Positions 17,689-26,506 are shown, counted from the first letter of the stretch. The stretch is DNA of 64,000 nt from Polaromonas sp. CG_9.7 (GCF_015752205.1 NZ_JADOVG010000007.1:62001-126000), one strand, 5' to 3'. Program-made: numbers and translations. Notes: a model not told the origin generated them from the letters alone.

Positions 17689-18446
17689 GCGGCTTGCGGG
17701 GGGCGGTAGACCACCAGACGCTCGTTGAGCTGTTGCCAGCGTTCAGCTGTCACTGGCGCATGGGTGATCCACAGCACCGCCTTGAAATGATTCAGATCAA
17801 CGTCTTCAAAACGCTCGAATTTGTGAATGGTGGACGGCAATGGCGTGGGCCGCGTCCACCAGTTCGGGCTGCCCGCTTCCTGCACCACGGCCACCGGCTC
17901 GCCATTGACGACATGGGCCGAGACGCGGGTGATGTTGATCTTGGGCGCTTCGACCTTCCAGCCGAGTTCACGGCCCAGAATATCGACCGGAATGGTCTTG
18001 CCCACATCAGAAGCCGTGGTCAGCACGGCAGTGGCACCCAGCAACCCGGCCACCTGCTCGGCCATGGCGTTGGCGCCCCCCACATGGCCCGACAGCACCG
18101 GAATCACAAACTGCCCCGCATCATCGACCACCAGCACACCGGGGTCTTCGTCCTTGCTTTTCAGGTGCGGCGCAATCAGCCGCACCACGGCGCCCAGCGA
18201 GACAAAGAAAACAACCTGGTCAAACTCGGTGAAAAGCGTAGCGATTTCGTCGCGAAAAGCACCGCTGTAGGCGCGCACCGGGTTGGGCAAGCCGGCCATG
18301 AGCGGCGCGAATTTTTCCGCCACGCAAACGCTGGCTTGCGGCATTCGACGTGCCAATCCGGCGGTTTGCTGCGCACCGTGTTTGGTGATGGCGACCAGGA
18401 CGATGCGCAGGGCGGCATCGTTGTCAGGCAAGGGGTTGATGGTCAT
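17685..18446 (-). CDS. cbiG: Cobalt-precorrin-5A hydrolase, N-terminal/central domains of CbiG
   Basis: 253 residues covering the CbiG N-terminal and middle domains: ALRIVLVAITKHGAQQTAGLARRM, VFFVSLGAVVRLIAPHLKSKDEDPGVLVVDDAG, VIPVLSGHVGGANAMAEQVA and ATAVLTTASDVGKTIPVDILG. With the adjacent CobE-like protein it would remove the C-20 acetaldehyde unit from the ring-contracted intermediate, a reaction typical of the early-cobalt (anaerobic) route. ATGA overlaps on both sides. Confidence 0.9.
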   Translation of the reverse strand: MTINPLPDNDAALRIVLVAITKHGAQQTAGLARRMPQASVCVAEKFAPLMAGLPNPVRAYSGAFRDEIATLFTEFDQVVFFVSLGAVVRLIAPHLKSKDEDPGVLVVDDAGQFVIPVLSGHVGGANAMAEQVAGLLGATAVLTTASDVGKTIPVDILGRELGWKVEAPKINITRVSAHVVNGEPVAVVQEAGSPNWWTRPTPLPSTIHKFERFEDVDLNHFKAVLWITHAPVTAERWQQLNERLVVYRPPQAA

Positions 18447-19258
18447 CCTAAAGTTTCCTCTTCGATTTCAGTGCTTGTTTTCTTGCGGCAGCCGCGCTGC
18501 ATGTCGCCGCGCACGCGGCCCGGGTTCTTGACCAGCAGCAACGACAGGTAATTGACCTGCGTGCCTTTCAGTTCGGCGACGTCGTGAACAATCCGCTCGA
18601 CCGGCGAGCCGGCTTTTTCAATGAAACGGCTGTGTGCCAGCAAGCCCCGGCGCGCCAGCAGATCGATCAAATCGTCCAGCAGCGGCTTGACCTTCATCAG
18701 CACCAGCGTGTCAAAGTCGTCCAGCATTTTTTCGACCGCCGCAATGCCATAGGCAGCGGGCACGATGGCGATGGTGTCGTCCTGCTCCGACAGCGGCAGC
18801 TGCAGCCGGGCGCAGGCCGCGTTAAAGGACGTGACACCCGGAACGATGTCGATGCGTGCCTCGGCATCAAGCTCGCGCAGCACCCGGGCCAGGTAGCAAA
18901 AGCTGGCGTAGGTAGAAGCGTCGCCTTCAACCAGGAACAGCACGTCCTGGCCCGTTGCCAGCAGTGCCTTGACGGTTTCGGCAGCCTTGAGCCAGTGGCG
19001 GGCGAGTTTTTCCACATCGTGTGTCATGGGAAACAGCAGCGGCTGGTGCTGCGCAGGCAGCGCCAGCCCGCCGCGCAGTGCAATGTCAAGCGCGTAGCTT
19101 TCCTTGCGCAGGCTGCGCACCGGGTAGGTCCACACTGCGTCGGCACGCTCGAGCAAAGCCCAGGCGCGGCGCGTGATCAAACCCGGGTCGCCGGGGCCCA
19201 AAGACACGCCAAACAAGCGGCCCGGCGCAGGCACGGCAGCAGTATGCAGTTCAGTCAT
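18443..19258 (-). CDS. cobI: Precorrin-2 / cobalt-factor II C20-methyltransferase
   Basis: SAM methyltransferase (CobI/CbiL) acting at C20. Signature blocks are RLFGVSLGPGDPGLITRRAWALL near residue 14, VLFLVEGDASTYASFCYLARVL, DIVPGVTSFNAACARLQLPL and DTLVLMKVKPLLDDL. 271 residues, slightly long because of a C-terminal basic tail after VRGDMQRGCRKK. It overlaps cobL by 8 bases. Confidence 0.94.
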   Translation of the reverse strand: MTELHTAAVPAPGRLFGVSLGPGDPGLITRRAWALLERADAVWTYPVRSLRKESYALDIALRGGLALPAQHQPLLFPMTHDVEKLARHWLKAAETVKALLATGQDVLFLVEGDASTYASFCYLARVLRELDAEARIDIVPGVTSFNAACARLQLPLSEQDDTIAIVPAAYGIAAVEKMLDDFDTLVLMKVKPLLDDLIDLLARRGLLAHSRFIEKAGSPVERIVHDVAELKGTQVNYLSLLLVKNPGRVRGDMQRGCRKKTSTEIEEETLG

Positions 19259-20588
19259 CGCTTTTCTCCCTGGAGGCGGCTTGGGGCGCGATGGCCTTTT
19301 GCGCGCACACCAGCCACACCGGGTTTTCGGCCGCCATGCGGTTCATGTGCAAGATCGGCTTGCTGCGTGAGGCTTGCAACTGCAAAACGTCCCAGGCCAC
19401 ACCCAGCGACTTGAGCGTCTCGACGGCGGTGGCCAGGTTTTCCAGCGTGACGAAATTCATTACCAGCCAGCCCTCGGGCCTCAAGCGCTGCAATATCAGG
19501 CCGATCAGTGCAGCCAGTTCGCCACCCGAGCCTCCGATGAACACGGCGTCCGGGTCGGGCCAGTGCTGCAAACCGTCGGGTGCCTTGCCATGCACCAGCG
19601 TGTGGTTGCTGACGCCAAGTGCCCGGCGGTTGTCGCGCACATTGGCGCCGTCGTCGATATTTTTCTCTATCGCGTAGACATGTCCCTGGCTGCACAGCCG
19701 CGCGGCCTCCAGCCCCACGGAGCCCGAACCCGCGCCAATGTCCCAGACCACGCTGCTGGCACGCAATTGCATGCGGGCCAGCGACACGGCGCGCACTTCC
19801 TGCTTGGTGAGCAGGCCTTTTTCGGGGTAGCGTTGTTGGTAGCGGGCATCGGGCAGGCCCAGCAGCACGGGCTCGGGGCGCAAGGACGTGCGCCAGAGCA
19901 GCACCACGTTCGGGTCGGCAAACGGCATCTGCGCAGCAGCGCTGATGCGCATGCCGCTGACAATGCGTTCCTCGGGCTGGCACAGGCGTTCAGCCACGGC
20001 CATCTCGAAATCATCGGCCAGGCCCTCGGTGACCAGCATGCGCGCAATACAGTCCGGCGTGTTGGTGGGGCTGGTCAGCACGGCCAGGCGGTCATTCTGG
20101 CGAATATCGCGCAGCAGCGCATACAGGCCGTGGCTTGGCTCGCCGCCTTCTACCCAGTCGCCGGCGTCCTTGCTGTGCACCGATGAAAACTTCATGTCCT
20201 GCCACGGCAGGCCCAGCCGGGCGCAGGCCAGTTGCAGCGTCGAGACATTGGGCATGACCTCAATCGCTTCGATGCACAGGCGCGACGCCAGGTAGGCGGC
20301 GATGCCGTGGCACAGCGGATCGCCGGTGGCCAGCACCACCACGCGCTGGTGTTCGCTTTGGGCGGTACGAATCCACTCGGGAACCTGCGACAGCGCACCT
20401 GTCAGGTCGCGCTGCAGGGCGGATGGATCCATCTGCCCTGCCAAAAGCTGCAGTGCACGCGTGCCGCCAATCACCAGTTGCGCTTGCGCCAGGTGCGCCA
20501 GTGCGGTGCGGCTCAGGCTGGCGATGCCGTCGTCGAGCACGCCGATGATGCGGCATTTTTCAATCAGGTTTATCGTTTCGGAATTCAA
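19251..20588 (-). CDS. cobL: Precorrin-6Y C5,15-methyltransferase (decarboxylating), CbiE-CbiT fusion
   Basis: Bifunctional enzyme of 445 residues. The CbiE-like methyltransferase half (about 1-205) shows CRIIGVLDDGIASLSRTALAHLAQ, VVVLATGDPLCHGIAAYLA and MPNVSTLQLACARLGLPWQD. The CbiT-like half (about 245-430) has the SAM-binding loop VVWDIGAGSGSVGLEAARLC and AVFIGGSGGELAALI. It methylates C5 and C15 and removes the C12 acetate carboxyl. ATGA overlap with cbiD. Confidence 0.95.
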   Translation of the reverse strand: MNSETINLIEKCRIIGVLDDGIASLSRTALAHLAQAQLVIGGTRALQLLAGQMDPSALQRDLTGALSQVPEWIRTAQSEHQRVVVLATGDPLCHGIAAYLASRLCIEAIEVMPNVSTLQLACARLGLPWQDMKFSSVHSKDAGDWVEGGEPSHGLYALLRDIRQNDRLAVLTSPTNTPDCIARMLVTEGLADDFEMAVAERLCQPEERIVSGMRISAAAQMPFADPNVVLLWRTSLRPEPVLLGLPDARYQQRYPEKGLLTKQEVRAVSLARMQLRASSVVWDIGAGSGSVGLEAARLCSQGHVYAIEKNIDDGANVRDNRRALGVSNHTLVHGKAPDGLQHWPDPDAVFIGGSGGELAALIGLILQRLRPEGWLVMNFVTLENLATAVETLKSLGVAWDVLQLQASRSKPILHMNRMAAENPVWLVCAQKAIAPQAASREKSDD

Positions 20589-21682
20589 GGGGCCTCCGCT
20601 ATCTTGCGACCGTCAAAGTCGCAAACCAGCACTTTCAAATCAAATTTATCGGGATAACGCGCTTGCAGGGTCTGGATCACACGCTGGGCCAGCGCCTTGT
20701 GAAAGGCCGCACCCAGACCGAGCGCATCCATGCGTTCACCGGCATAACGCGCGGTTTCGTTTTGGCGAATGGCATCGCACACCTCGGACTCGGCGCCCAG
20801 GCTGGCCGCAATGTCGGCCAGCAAGCCGGTATCAACCTCGGCACGGCCGGCGTGGGTGATGGTTTCGCCCTGCGCTATCTTGGTCAGCTTGCCGACCATG
20901 CCGCCAATCACCACCTGTTTCAAACCGGCCTTGACCGCCGCGCTCATGGCGTAGCGCAAAAAGTCGCCCATCTGCACAAAAGCCGGTTCAGGCAAATGCG
21001 GCATTTCGGCCATCACGAACTTCTCGGTGCGCCCGCCCGTGGTCAGCACCACCACGCCATGGCCCAACGTGCCCGCCACCTGCACGCCCTGCACCACGCT
21101 GGCGCGGTAGGCGGCTGTCGAGTACGGTTTGACGATGCCCGAGGTGCCCAGAATGGAAATTCCGCCCAGAATGCCAAGCCGCGCGTTCAGGGTTTTTTTG
21201 GCCATTTCCAGCCCTTGCGGCACGGAAATGCAAACTTCAAACCCGGTTTCTTCCAGCAATTCCCCTGCGGCAGCCTGTACGTTGGCCGTGATGTTGCGGC
21301 GCGGCACCGGGTTGATCGCCGGCCCCCCCACCGCCAGACCCAGGCCGGGCATGGTCACCGTGCCCACGCCAAATCCGCCGGTCAGCAACACCTGGCCGGG
21401 CAGGTCACGGCGCAGTGTCACGTCGGCAGTAAGGTGCGCTTTGTCGGTGCAGTCCGGGTCGTCGCCCGCGTCCTTGATGACCATGGCATGCGCCGTGTCT
21501 GCATTGACAGCGCCGTCCAGCACGTCAAACGTCACCAGGTCGCCGTTGGGCAAAAGGCATTCAATGCGCCCAGGCACCTGTCCGGTCAGCAGCCCCAGCG
21601 TGGCGGCACGCGCCGCCGCAGCCGAACACGCGCCGGTAGTGAACCCGGTGCGTGTGCCGCGTGGCGCGTTTTTTTCCATCAT
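20585..21682 (-). CDS. cbiD: Cobalt-precorrin-5B C1-methyltransferase
   Basis: CbiD methylates C1 in the early-cobalt pathway, the step done by CobF in the aerobic route. Clear family blocks are GTRTGFTTGACSAAAARAAT at the N terminus, NPVPRRNITANV, LGILGGISILGTSGIVKPYS and VVIGGMVGKLTKIAQG. I choose ATG 21682 (365 residues), which overlaps the cobH stop as ATGA; the open frame to 21790 is inside cobH. Its presence without cobF or cobG marks the pathway type. Confidence 0.95.
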   Translation of the reverse strand: MMEKNAPRGTRTGFTTGACSAAAARAATLGLLTGQVPGRIECLLPNGDLVTFDVLDGAVNADTAHAMVIKDAGDDPDCTDKAHLTADVTLRRDLPGQVLLTGGFGVGTVTMPGLGLAVGGPAINPVPRRNITANVQAAAGELLEETGFEVCISVPQGLEMAKKTLNARLGILGGISILGTSGIVKPYSTAAYRASVVQGVQVAGTLGHGVVVLTTGGRTEKFVMAEMPHLPEPAFVQMGDFLRYAMSAAVKAGLKQVVIGGMVGKLTKIAQGETITHAGRAEVDTGLLADIAASLGAESEVCDAIRQNETARYAGERMDALGLGAAFHKALAQRVIQTLQARYPDKFDLKVLVCDFDGRKIAEAP

Positions 21683-22365
21683 GCAGACGCCTTGTGCAGC
21701 ACCTCTTGCGCCTCGGCCAGCCCGAGCAGCGCATGAATCGCAGCCACTACCAGCGTCGAGCCGCCTTTTCGGCCGCGAATCACGATCCACGGCACGGCGT
21801 TTTCCAAGGCCATCAGGTCTTTCGATTCCGCCGCCGAAACAAATCCAACCGGCATGCCCACCACCAGCGCCGGGCGCGCGCCCTCGTCATGAATCAGCCG
21901 CACCAGCTCGATCAAAGCCGTGGGCGCATTGCCGATGCCCACGATGGCGCCATCAACCAGACCCAGCCGGTGCGCCTTGCGCATGGCCTGCACGGCGCGG
22001 GTCGTGCCTTCAGCCTTGGCGGCCTCGATCACATCGGCGTCCGAGATGAAGTGGTGCGTGGCCATGCCGAAGTGGCCCAGTCGCGGAGCCGAGAGGCCAA
22101 CGCAAATCATCTCCACATCGGCCACCACGCGTGTGCCGCGTGACAGCACAGCCGCCACGCCAGCCGCAACCGCCTGCGGATGAAAGTCGGTCATGCCGTT
22201 GAAGTCAAAGTCGGCATTCGCGTGGATCATGCGACGCACGATGGGCCACTGGTCCGATGTGTAGCTGTGCGATGACACTTCACGGTCAATCACGGCAAAA
22301 GAATCGTGCTCAATAGCCCGGCCTGCAGCCGTGAGCTGCTCGGTGACGATGTTGGCATGGCTCAT
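21679..22365 (-). CDS. cobH: Precorrin-8X methylmutase
   Basis: Moves the methyl group from C11 to C12 to give (hydrogeno)cobyrinic acid (CobH/CbiC). 228 residues, full length. Diagnostic stretches are AIEHDSFAVIDREV, IVRRMIHANADFDF, DVEMICVGLS, GIGNAPTALIELVRLI and the C-terminal GRKGGSTLVVAAIHALL. Overlaps cbiX and cbiD by 4 bases each. Confidence 0.95.
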   Translation of the reverse strand: MSHANIVTEQLTAAGRAIEHDSFAVIDREVSSHSYTSDQWPIVRRMIHANADFDFNGMTDFHPQAVAAGVAAVLSRGTRVVADVEMICVGLSAPRLGHFGMATHHFISDADVIEAAKAEGTTRAVQAMRKAHRLGLVDGAIVGIGNAPTALIELVRLIHDEGARPALVVGMPVGFVSAAESKDLMALENAVPWIVIRGRKGGSTLVVAAIHALLGLAEAQEVLHKASA

Positions 22366-23369
22366 GAGTGAGCCACTTCGTGCGGATGGGCGTGGTCATG
22401 CGGATGCGGATGCGGATGCGGGTGCGGGTGCGGGTGCGCATGAATTTGAATCGTGGCCTGGGCAGGAGAATGCGCATGTTCATGGGCATGGTCGTGCGCG
22501 TGATCATGGTCGTGGTTGTGCGCAACGGCGTCGTCGTGGTGGTGGCCACCCATGCCGTTTGCGACCCCGAACTCGCGGTATTTGCAACCATCGCACGGCA
22601 TGCGTGACGCGGTGACGCCACTTTTCAAGTCATTCACCCGCTCTTCCAGCAGTTCAAAAATTTCCCGCTCAAAACCGAAGTAGTCGGTTGAGGTGAACCG
22701 GATGGTCGGGTACTGGATTTTCAGATTGTCGACCTGCCGGGTGATGCGCTCGACCAGCGTGCCGTTGAACAGGTAGTAAGGCAGCACCACCACCTGCGTC
22801 ATGCCGAGCAGGCTTTGCCGCTGCACCGCTTTTTCAAGGCGCGGCCAGGTGATGCCGGTGAAGGCCAGATCGACCAGTGGATGATCGGTTTCCTCCATCA
22901 GCCAACGCGCCATCTTGGCCATTTCGCCATTGGCCTGCCGGTCTGACGAGCCACGCCCCAGCATCACCACGCCGGTGGTCGTCGGGTCCGGCATGTCCAG
23001 CACTTTCATCGCACCCTTCAGGCGGCGTTTGACAATCGACAGGATGTGATCGCACGCCGTCAGGTGCGGTGCGTACAAGAACTGCACCCCCGGAAACTTC
23101 AGCCGCGCACCATCGATAGCCTGCGGAATGTCCATCTTGACGTGCCCGGCGGCATTCAAAATCAGCGGCACCACCATCACGCGCTGCGAGCCGCTGGCGG
23201 CGCGGCGCAGGCCTTCGCTCATGGTAATTTCGGAAAACTCGATGAAGCAAATCTCGATGCGCCAGCCCGGCTGACGCGCCCGCCACTGCTCCGCGAACGC
23301 TTCAATCTCGTCGTTGCCTGATTTTTCGCGCGAGCCGTGGCCCACCAGAAGAATGGTGTCTGCTGTCAT
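22362..23369 (-). CDS. cbiX: Sirohydrochlorin cobaltochelatase, long CbiX with MxCxxC motif and His-rich tail
   Basis: Inserts Co(II) into sirohydrochlorin. Two CbiX-type repeats are visible: residues 1-115 start TILLVGHGSREKSGND with the metal-site His, and 130-235 start VVMLGRGSSDRQANGEM. Then comes RMPCDGCKY (residues 256-264), an M-x-C-x-x-C motif like the Fe-S motif described in long Bacillus-type CbiX. A very His-rich tail occupies residues 276-335, built largely of HD, HA and HP dipeptides. The tail probably holds metal. Its DNA contains short tandem hexamers (about 22398-22440), so tail length may vary between strains. ATG 23369 overlaps cobM. Confidence 0.93.
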   Translation of the reverse strand: MTADTILLVGHGSREKSGNDEIEAFAEQWRARQPGWRIEICFIEFSEITMSEGLRRAASGSQRVMVVPLILNAAGHVKMDIPQAIDGARLKFPGVQFLYAPHLTACDHILSIVKRRLKGAMKVLDMPDPTTTGVVMLGRGSSDRQANGEMAKMARWLMEETDHPLVDLAFTGITWPRLEKAVQRQSLLGMTQVVVLPYYLFNGTLVERITRQVDNLKIQYPTIRFTSTDYFGFEREIFELLEERVNDLKSGVTASRMPCDGCKYREFGVANGMGGHHHDDAVAHNHDHDHAHDHAHEHAHSPAQATIQIHAHPHPHPHPHPHPHDHAHPHEVAHS

Positions 23370-24190
23370 GTTGTCTCCGGAAGATTGGGGGATGTATCGG
23401 TTGTCAAACCGGTGCTGGCGCGCCGGAATTTGTGCGTGAAGCTGGCGTCGTAAAGCTTCGACTTGGCCAGTGTTTGCCAGTGCCGGGAACCCAGCGTCGG
23501 GCTGGCGATGATCATTGACTGGCTGACGATTTTGGCGTCGCGGCACAGGCCCTGAATGGTGGCCACAGTGCCCCGGATGATTTTTTCTTCGTCCGGCCAG
23601 CTGGCCTTGTGAACCACCACCACCGGCGCATCAGGCGACCAGCCGGCCGCCGTCAACGCTGCCGTGACACGCCCCATCAGCGTGATGCTCAGGAAAATGC
23701 ACAGCGTGCTGTGGTGCGCTGCAAGCGCTTCGAGCGATTCGCCTTCAGGCATCGGCGTACGCCCTTCCACCCTGGTAAATATCACGGTCTGGGTGACTTC
23801 AGGCAGGGTCAGGCTTTCGACCGCGGCTGCAGCCGAAGCCATGGCCGAGGACACGCCCGGCACCACGGCAATCGGCACGCCGGCCGCGTCCAGCGGCTGC
23901 ACCAGCTCAATCAGCGCGCCATACAGGCCCGGGTCGCCGGTCTGCAGGCGCACCACGGTCCGGCAGCGCCCGGCCTGCAAGATCAGCCAGGCCGACATCT
24001 GCTCCAGCGTCATGTCCTTGCTGTCGGCGATCACGCAGCCCGCCGGTGCCCAACGCGTGGCGGCTTCGCTGACCAGGGAGCCGGCAAACAAAATGGCGCC
24101 CGCGCGCTCGATCAGCGCCCGGCCCTTCACGGTGATGAGTTCCGGGTCACCCGGCCCTGCACCCACAAACCACACAGTGCCGCCGCTCAT
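23366..24190 (-). CDS. cobM: Precorrin-4 / cobalt-precorrin-4 C11-methyltransferase
   Basis: SAM methyltransferase (CobM/CbiF) of 274 residues. Blocks are VWFVGAGPGDPELITVKGRALIE, VVRLQTGDPGLYGALIELVQPL, VVPGVSSAMASAAAAVESLTLPE and FLSITLMGRVTAALTAAGW. It is the first gene of the 18-gene leftward operon, with a leader of about 210 bases to the cobalamin riboswitch. A C-terminal extension of roughly 20 residues (GLTTDTSPNLPETT) runs into the cbiX overlap. Confidence 0.94.
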   Translation of the reverse strand: MSGGTVWFVGAGPGDPELITVKGRALIERAGAILFAGSLVSEAATRWAPAGCVIADSKDMTLEQMSAWLILQAGRCRTVVRLQTGDPGLYGALIELVQPLDAAGVPIAVVPGVSSAMASAAAAVESLTLPEVTQTVIFTRVEGRTPMPEGESLEALAAHHSTLCIFLSITLMGRVTAALTAAGWSPDAPVVVVHKASWPDEEKIIRGTVATIQGLCRDAKIVSQSMIIASPTLGSRHWQTLAKSKLYDASFTHKFRRASTGLTTDTSPNLPETT

Positions 24191-24400
24191 GACACCAACG
24201 CTGAAAAACGTTGCCTCAACATATCGTCTCCTCCACGCCCATCGCGCGACAGATTAAATGGGTGTGATGAAGCGAAGGGAGGAAAAAAGGAGAAAGAAGG
24301 CGAAGCCGCAAAAGCAACGGATGCCGGTGCAAAAATGCCCGAAACCGCTGTGGACTGACGCCTGCTGACCCTTGCCCATCGCAAGATCACGCGCAAAAAA
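24191..24400 (-). promoter_or_regulatory. Leader between riboswitch and cobM
   Basis: About 210 bases without a gene. Reading leftward, the riboswitch aptamer is followed at once by a run of six U (complement of 24395-24400), then a pyrimidine-rich stretch complementary to the purine run at 24275-24300. The U-run next to the P1 stem could belong to a transcription-terminating expression platform, but I could not fold it reliably. Confidence 0.45.
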
Positions 24401-24606
24401 TCAGGCCGGTCTCCGGGCTCACGAGTGAACAAGCACAAAGCTTGTTTGCCGGATCCCCTTCCCATGCGTTGGCACAGTGGTGATGGATCTGGCTTTGACT
24501 CGTTTACCGTTGCGAGGGCAGCGTCGGAATGGCGTGGATTAATGACTAACCCGTGCGCACCGACTTCCCGTTTAAGCCTGCAAACCGAAGTCTGCAGGCC
24601 ACCTGA
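24401..24606 (-). promoter_or_regulatory. Cobalamin riboswitch (upstream of the cob biosynthesis operon)
   Basis: Read on the minus strand, conserved B12-riboswitch elements occur in order: AACGGGAAGTCGGTG, GCTGCCCTCGCAACGGTAAA (the core that precedes the B12 box), CACCACTGTG followed by GCATGGGAAGG, and AGCCCGGAGACCGGCC closing the aptamer. Outer bases TCAGG and CCTGA can pair as P1. Adenosylcobalamin binding normally represses the genes downstream, here cobM to cobQ. The motif assignment is strong; whether it acts on transcription or translation is not determined. Confidence 0.93.
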
Positions 24607-24695
24607 AGTTCTCTTTCAGTTTAGCACCCGAAAATTGAGTTTTCTGAAAATCAGGTTCGTAAAGTGCATGGGGCATGGCTGAGCAGAACGAAAAA

Positions 24696-25490
24696 CTAGA
24701 TTCGGGGCAAAGCCAGCCATTGCCCGCCCAAGTGAAGCACGGAAATGCGGTGGTCAAACACGTTCTCAACGGCCCGGTGCGTCGCGACGTCGGCGCAGGC
24801 GCCCTGGTGCGTGACGCGGCCCTTGTCCATCACCACCAGCGCATCGGCCTGCAAGGCGAAAGAAATTTCGTGCAGCACGCTGACCACAGTCTTGCCGCTG
24901 GCGACCAGATGACGCACCATCAATAGCCAATCGGTCTGGTGCGGCGGGTCAAGGTTGGCCAGGGGCTCGTCCATCAGCAGCACCGCAGCCTCGACCGCCA
25001 GCGCGCGCGCCAGCAGCACGCGCTGGCGCTCTCCACCCGAGAGCTGGCCCAGCGCCCTGCCGCGCCAGTCCCAGGCCTGCGTCGCGCGCAGGGCACGCTC
25101 GACGGCGGCGTGGTCGGCGGGGCTGGGCGGCGCCAGCCAGGCCTGGTGCGGCAGGCGACCGAGCATGGCCACGTCGTACACCGTCAGGTCGTCGGCCGAG
25201 CTTTCGTTCTGGCCCAGCCATGACAGTTGCCTCGCCCGATGGCGTCCGCGCATCGCGGCCATCGACTGGCCCAGCAATGTGACTTCGCCGCTGTGCGGCA
25301 GCAATCCCGCCAGCACCCTGAGCAGCGTTGATTTGCCCGCGCCATTGGGGCCGACGATGCTGGTCCAGCGGCCATGAGGCAACGCCAGGTCAATGCCATG
25401 CAAAATTTCATCATTTCCGAGCTTTGCGCTTATGGATCGGGCATTTATAGCTATTGAATCCATAGCGACATCGACTGCCGGAGCCGTCAC
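24696..25490 (-). CDS. btuD: Cobalamin ABC transporter, ATP-binding protein
   Basis: Cytoplasmic ATPase of the BtuCDF importer. Walker A GPNGAGKSTLLRVLAGLL, signature LSGGERQRVLLARALA, Walker B AVLLMDEPLANLDPPHQ and switch His in VVSVLHEISFALQ. I choose GTG 25490, which overlaps the btuC stop as GTGA, giving 264 residues; ATG 25463 would give a shorter N terminus that still holds the whole domain. A copy of the 17-bp repeat lies within the first 15 codons (25450-25466). Last gene of the btuB operon. Confidence 0.92.
   Translation of the reverse strand: MTAPAVDVAMDSIAINARSISAKLGNDEILHGIDLALPHGRWTSIVGPNGAGKSTLLRVLAGLLPHSGEVTLLGQSMAAMRGRHRARQLSWLGQNESSADDLTVYDVAMLGRLPHQAWLAPPSPADHAAVERALRATQAWDWRGRALGQLSGGERQRVLLARALAVEAAVLLMDEPLANLDPPHQTDWLLMVRHLVASGKTVVSVLHEISFALQADALVVMDKGRVTHQGACADVATHRAVENVFDHRISVLHLGGQWLALPRI
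25450..25466. repeat. 17-bp palindromic repeat, copy 3 (inside btuD start)
   Basis: GCTAT, spacer TGAATCC, ATAGC; perfect 5-bp arms. If GTG 25490 is the btuD start the repeat encodes residues near AMDSIAI, so it sits in the poorly conserved N-terminal edge of the protein. Confidence 0.65.
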
Positions 25491-26506
25491 AGTCCGTTCC
25501 CCCGCCCGGTATTTCTGTGCATCAGCCAGAGCAAATAAGTGCCACCGAGAACGGCGGTCAGCACGCCGACCGGCAACTCCTGCGGCGCCACCAGCCACCG
25601 GGCCAGGATGTCGGCGCCCGTGAGCAGCACCGCACCCGTCAGGCTGGCCAGGCCGATCAGGCGGCCGTGCGTGGTCTTGACGACGGAGCGCACCAGGTGC
25701 GGCGCGGCCAGGCCGACAAAGGCGATCAGCCCGGTTTGCGCCACCGCCGTGCCGGTGGCCAGCGCCAGCACCGCCACCAGCGCCGCGCGCATCTGCGGCA
25801 GAGGCAAACCCAGGCTGTGCGCGGTCGATTCGCCCAGCGCCAGGCCGTCGAGCGCGTGGCTCATCATCCAGGCAGCGAGCATCATCACGGCAAACACCGC
25901 CGCCATGATGGCGCAGGCACTCCAGCCGACAAAAGCGGTGCTGCCCAGCATGAAAGACTGCATCGCCTGCATGATTTCAGGTGTGAGCAGCAGGATCAGC
26001 GACGTGACGGCGCCCAGCACCACACCCACAATCACGCCCGCCAGCAGCAGCCGCAGCGTGTGCTGCACGCCCTTGGCCAACACCAGCGTGAGCAGCACGG
26101 CGAGCACGGCGCCAACAAAGGCGGCCCCCGTCAAGCCGAGGCGCGCCAGCCAGTGCGTGGCCAGCGGCGACATGCCAAACAGGGCCATTGCCAGCGCCAC
26201 GCCGAGCGAGGCGCCCGACGCGCTGCCAAGCAAATACGGATCGGCCAGCGGGTTGCGAAACAGGCCTTGCGCCACCGCGCCGGCCAGTCCCAGCAGCGCA
26301 CCGGCAAGCCAGGCGCCCAAGGTGCGCGGCAGGCGGATTTCCGACACGATCAGCAACGCCTGTGCATCGTTTTGCATGTTCAGCACGCTGTCAAAACCGG
26401 TGCTGCCCACGCTCATGCCGAGCAGCAGCAAAGCCACCGACGCGACCGCCAAACCGATCGCCAGCCAAAACGCCTTGCGGTGCTGGCGGGTGAAGGTCAG
26501 GCTCAT
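25487..26506 (-). CDS. btuC: Cobalamin ABC transporter, permease
   Basis: Multi-pass inner-membrane permease of the FecCD/BtuC family, 339 residues. Typical blocks are EIRLPRTLGAWLAGALLGLAGAVAQGLFRNPLADPYLLG, SGASLGVALAM and GLIAFVGLAAPHLVRSVVKTTHGRLIGLASLTGAVLLTGADILAR in overlapping runs. ATG 26506 overlaps the btuF stop as ATGA; ten extra codons upstream are inside btuF. Confidence 0.93.
   Translation of the reverse strand: MSLTFTRQHRKAFWLAIGLAVASVALLLLGMSVGSTGFDSVLNMQNDAQALLIVSEIRLPRTLGAWLAGALLGLAGAVAQGLFRNPLADPYLLGSASGASLGVALAMALFGMSPLATHWLARLGLTGAAFVGAVLAVLLTLVLAKGVQHTLRLLLAGVIVGVVLGAVTSLILLLTPEIMQAMQSFMLGSTAFVGWSACAIMAAVFAVMMLAAWMMSHALDGLALGESTAHSLGLPLPQMRAALVAVLALATGTAVAQTGLIAFVGLAAPHLVRSVVKTTHGRLIGLASLTGAVLLTGADILARWLVAPQELPVGVLTAVLGGTYLLWLMHRNTGRGNGL

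Noticed and set aside
17254..18446. Frameshifted cbiG
   Set aside because: The two parts have their own start and stop with a standard ATGA overlap and match known separate CbiG-N/CobE proteins.
20663..21736. 357-residue plus-strand frame opposite cbiD
   Set aside because: Shadow of cbiD; no SD, no domain, typical GC-frame bias.
22398..22440. Short tandem repeats that could suggest a CRISPR or satellite
   Set aside because: Six-base units without spacers, fully explained by the His-Pro coding tail of CbiX.
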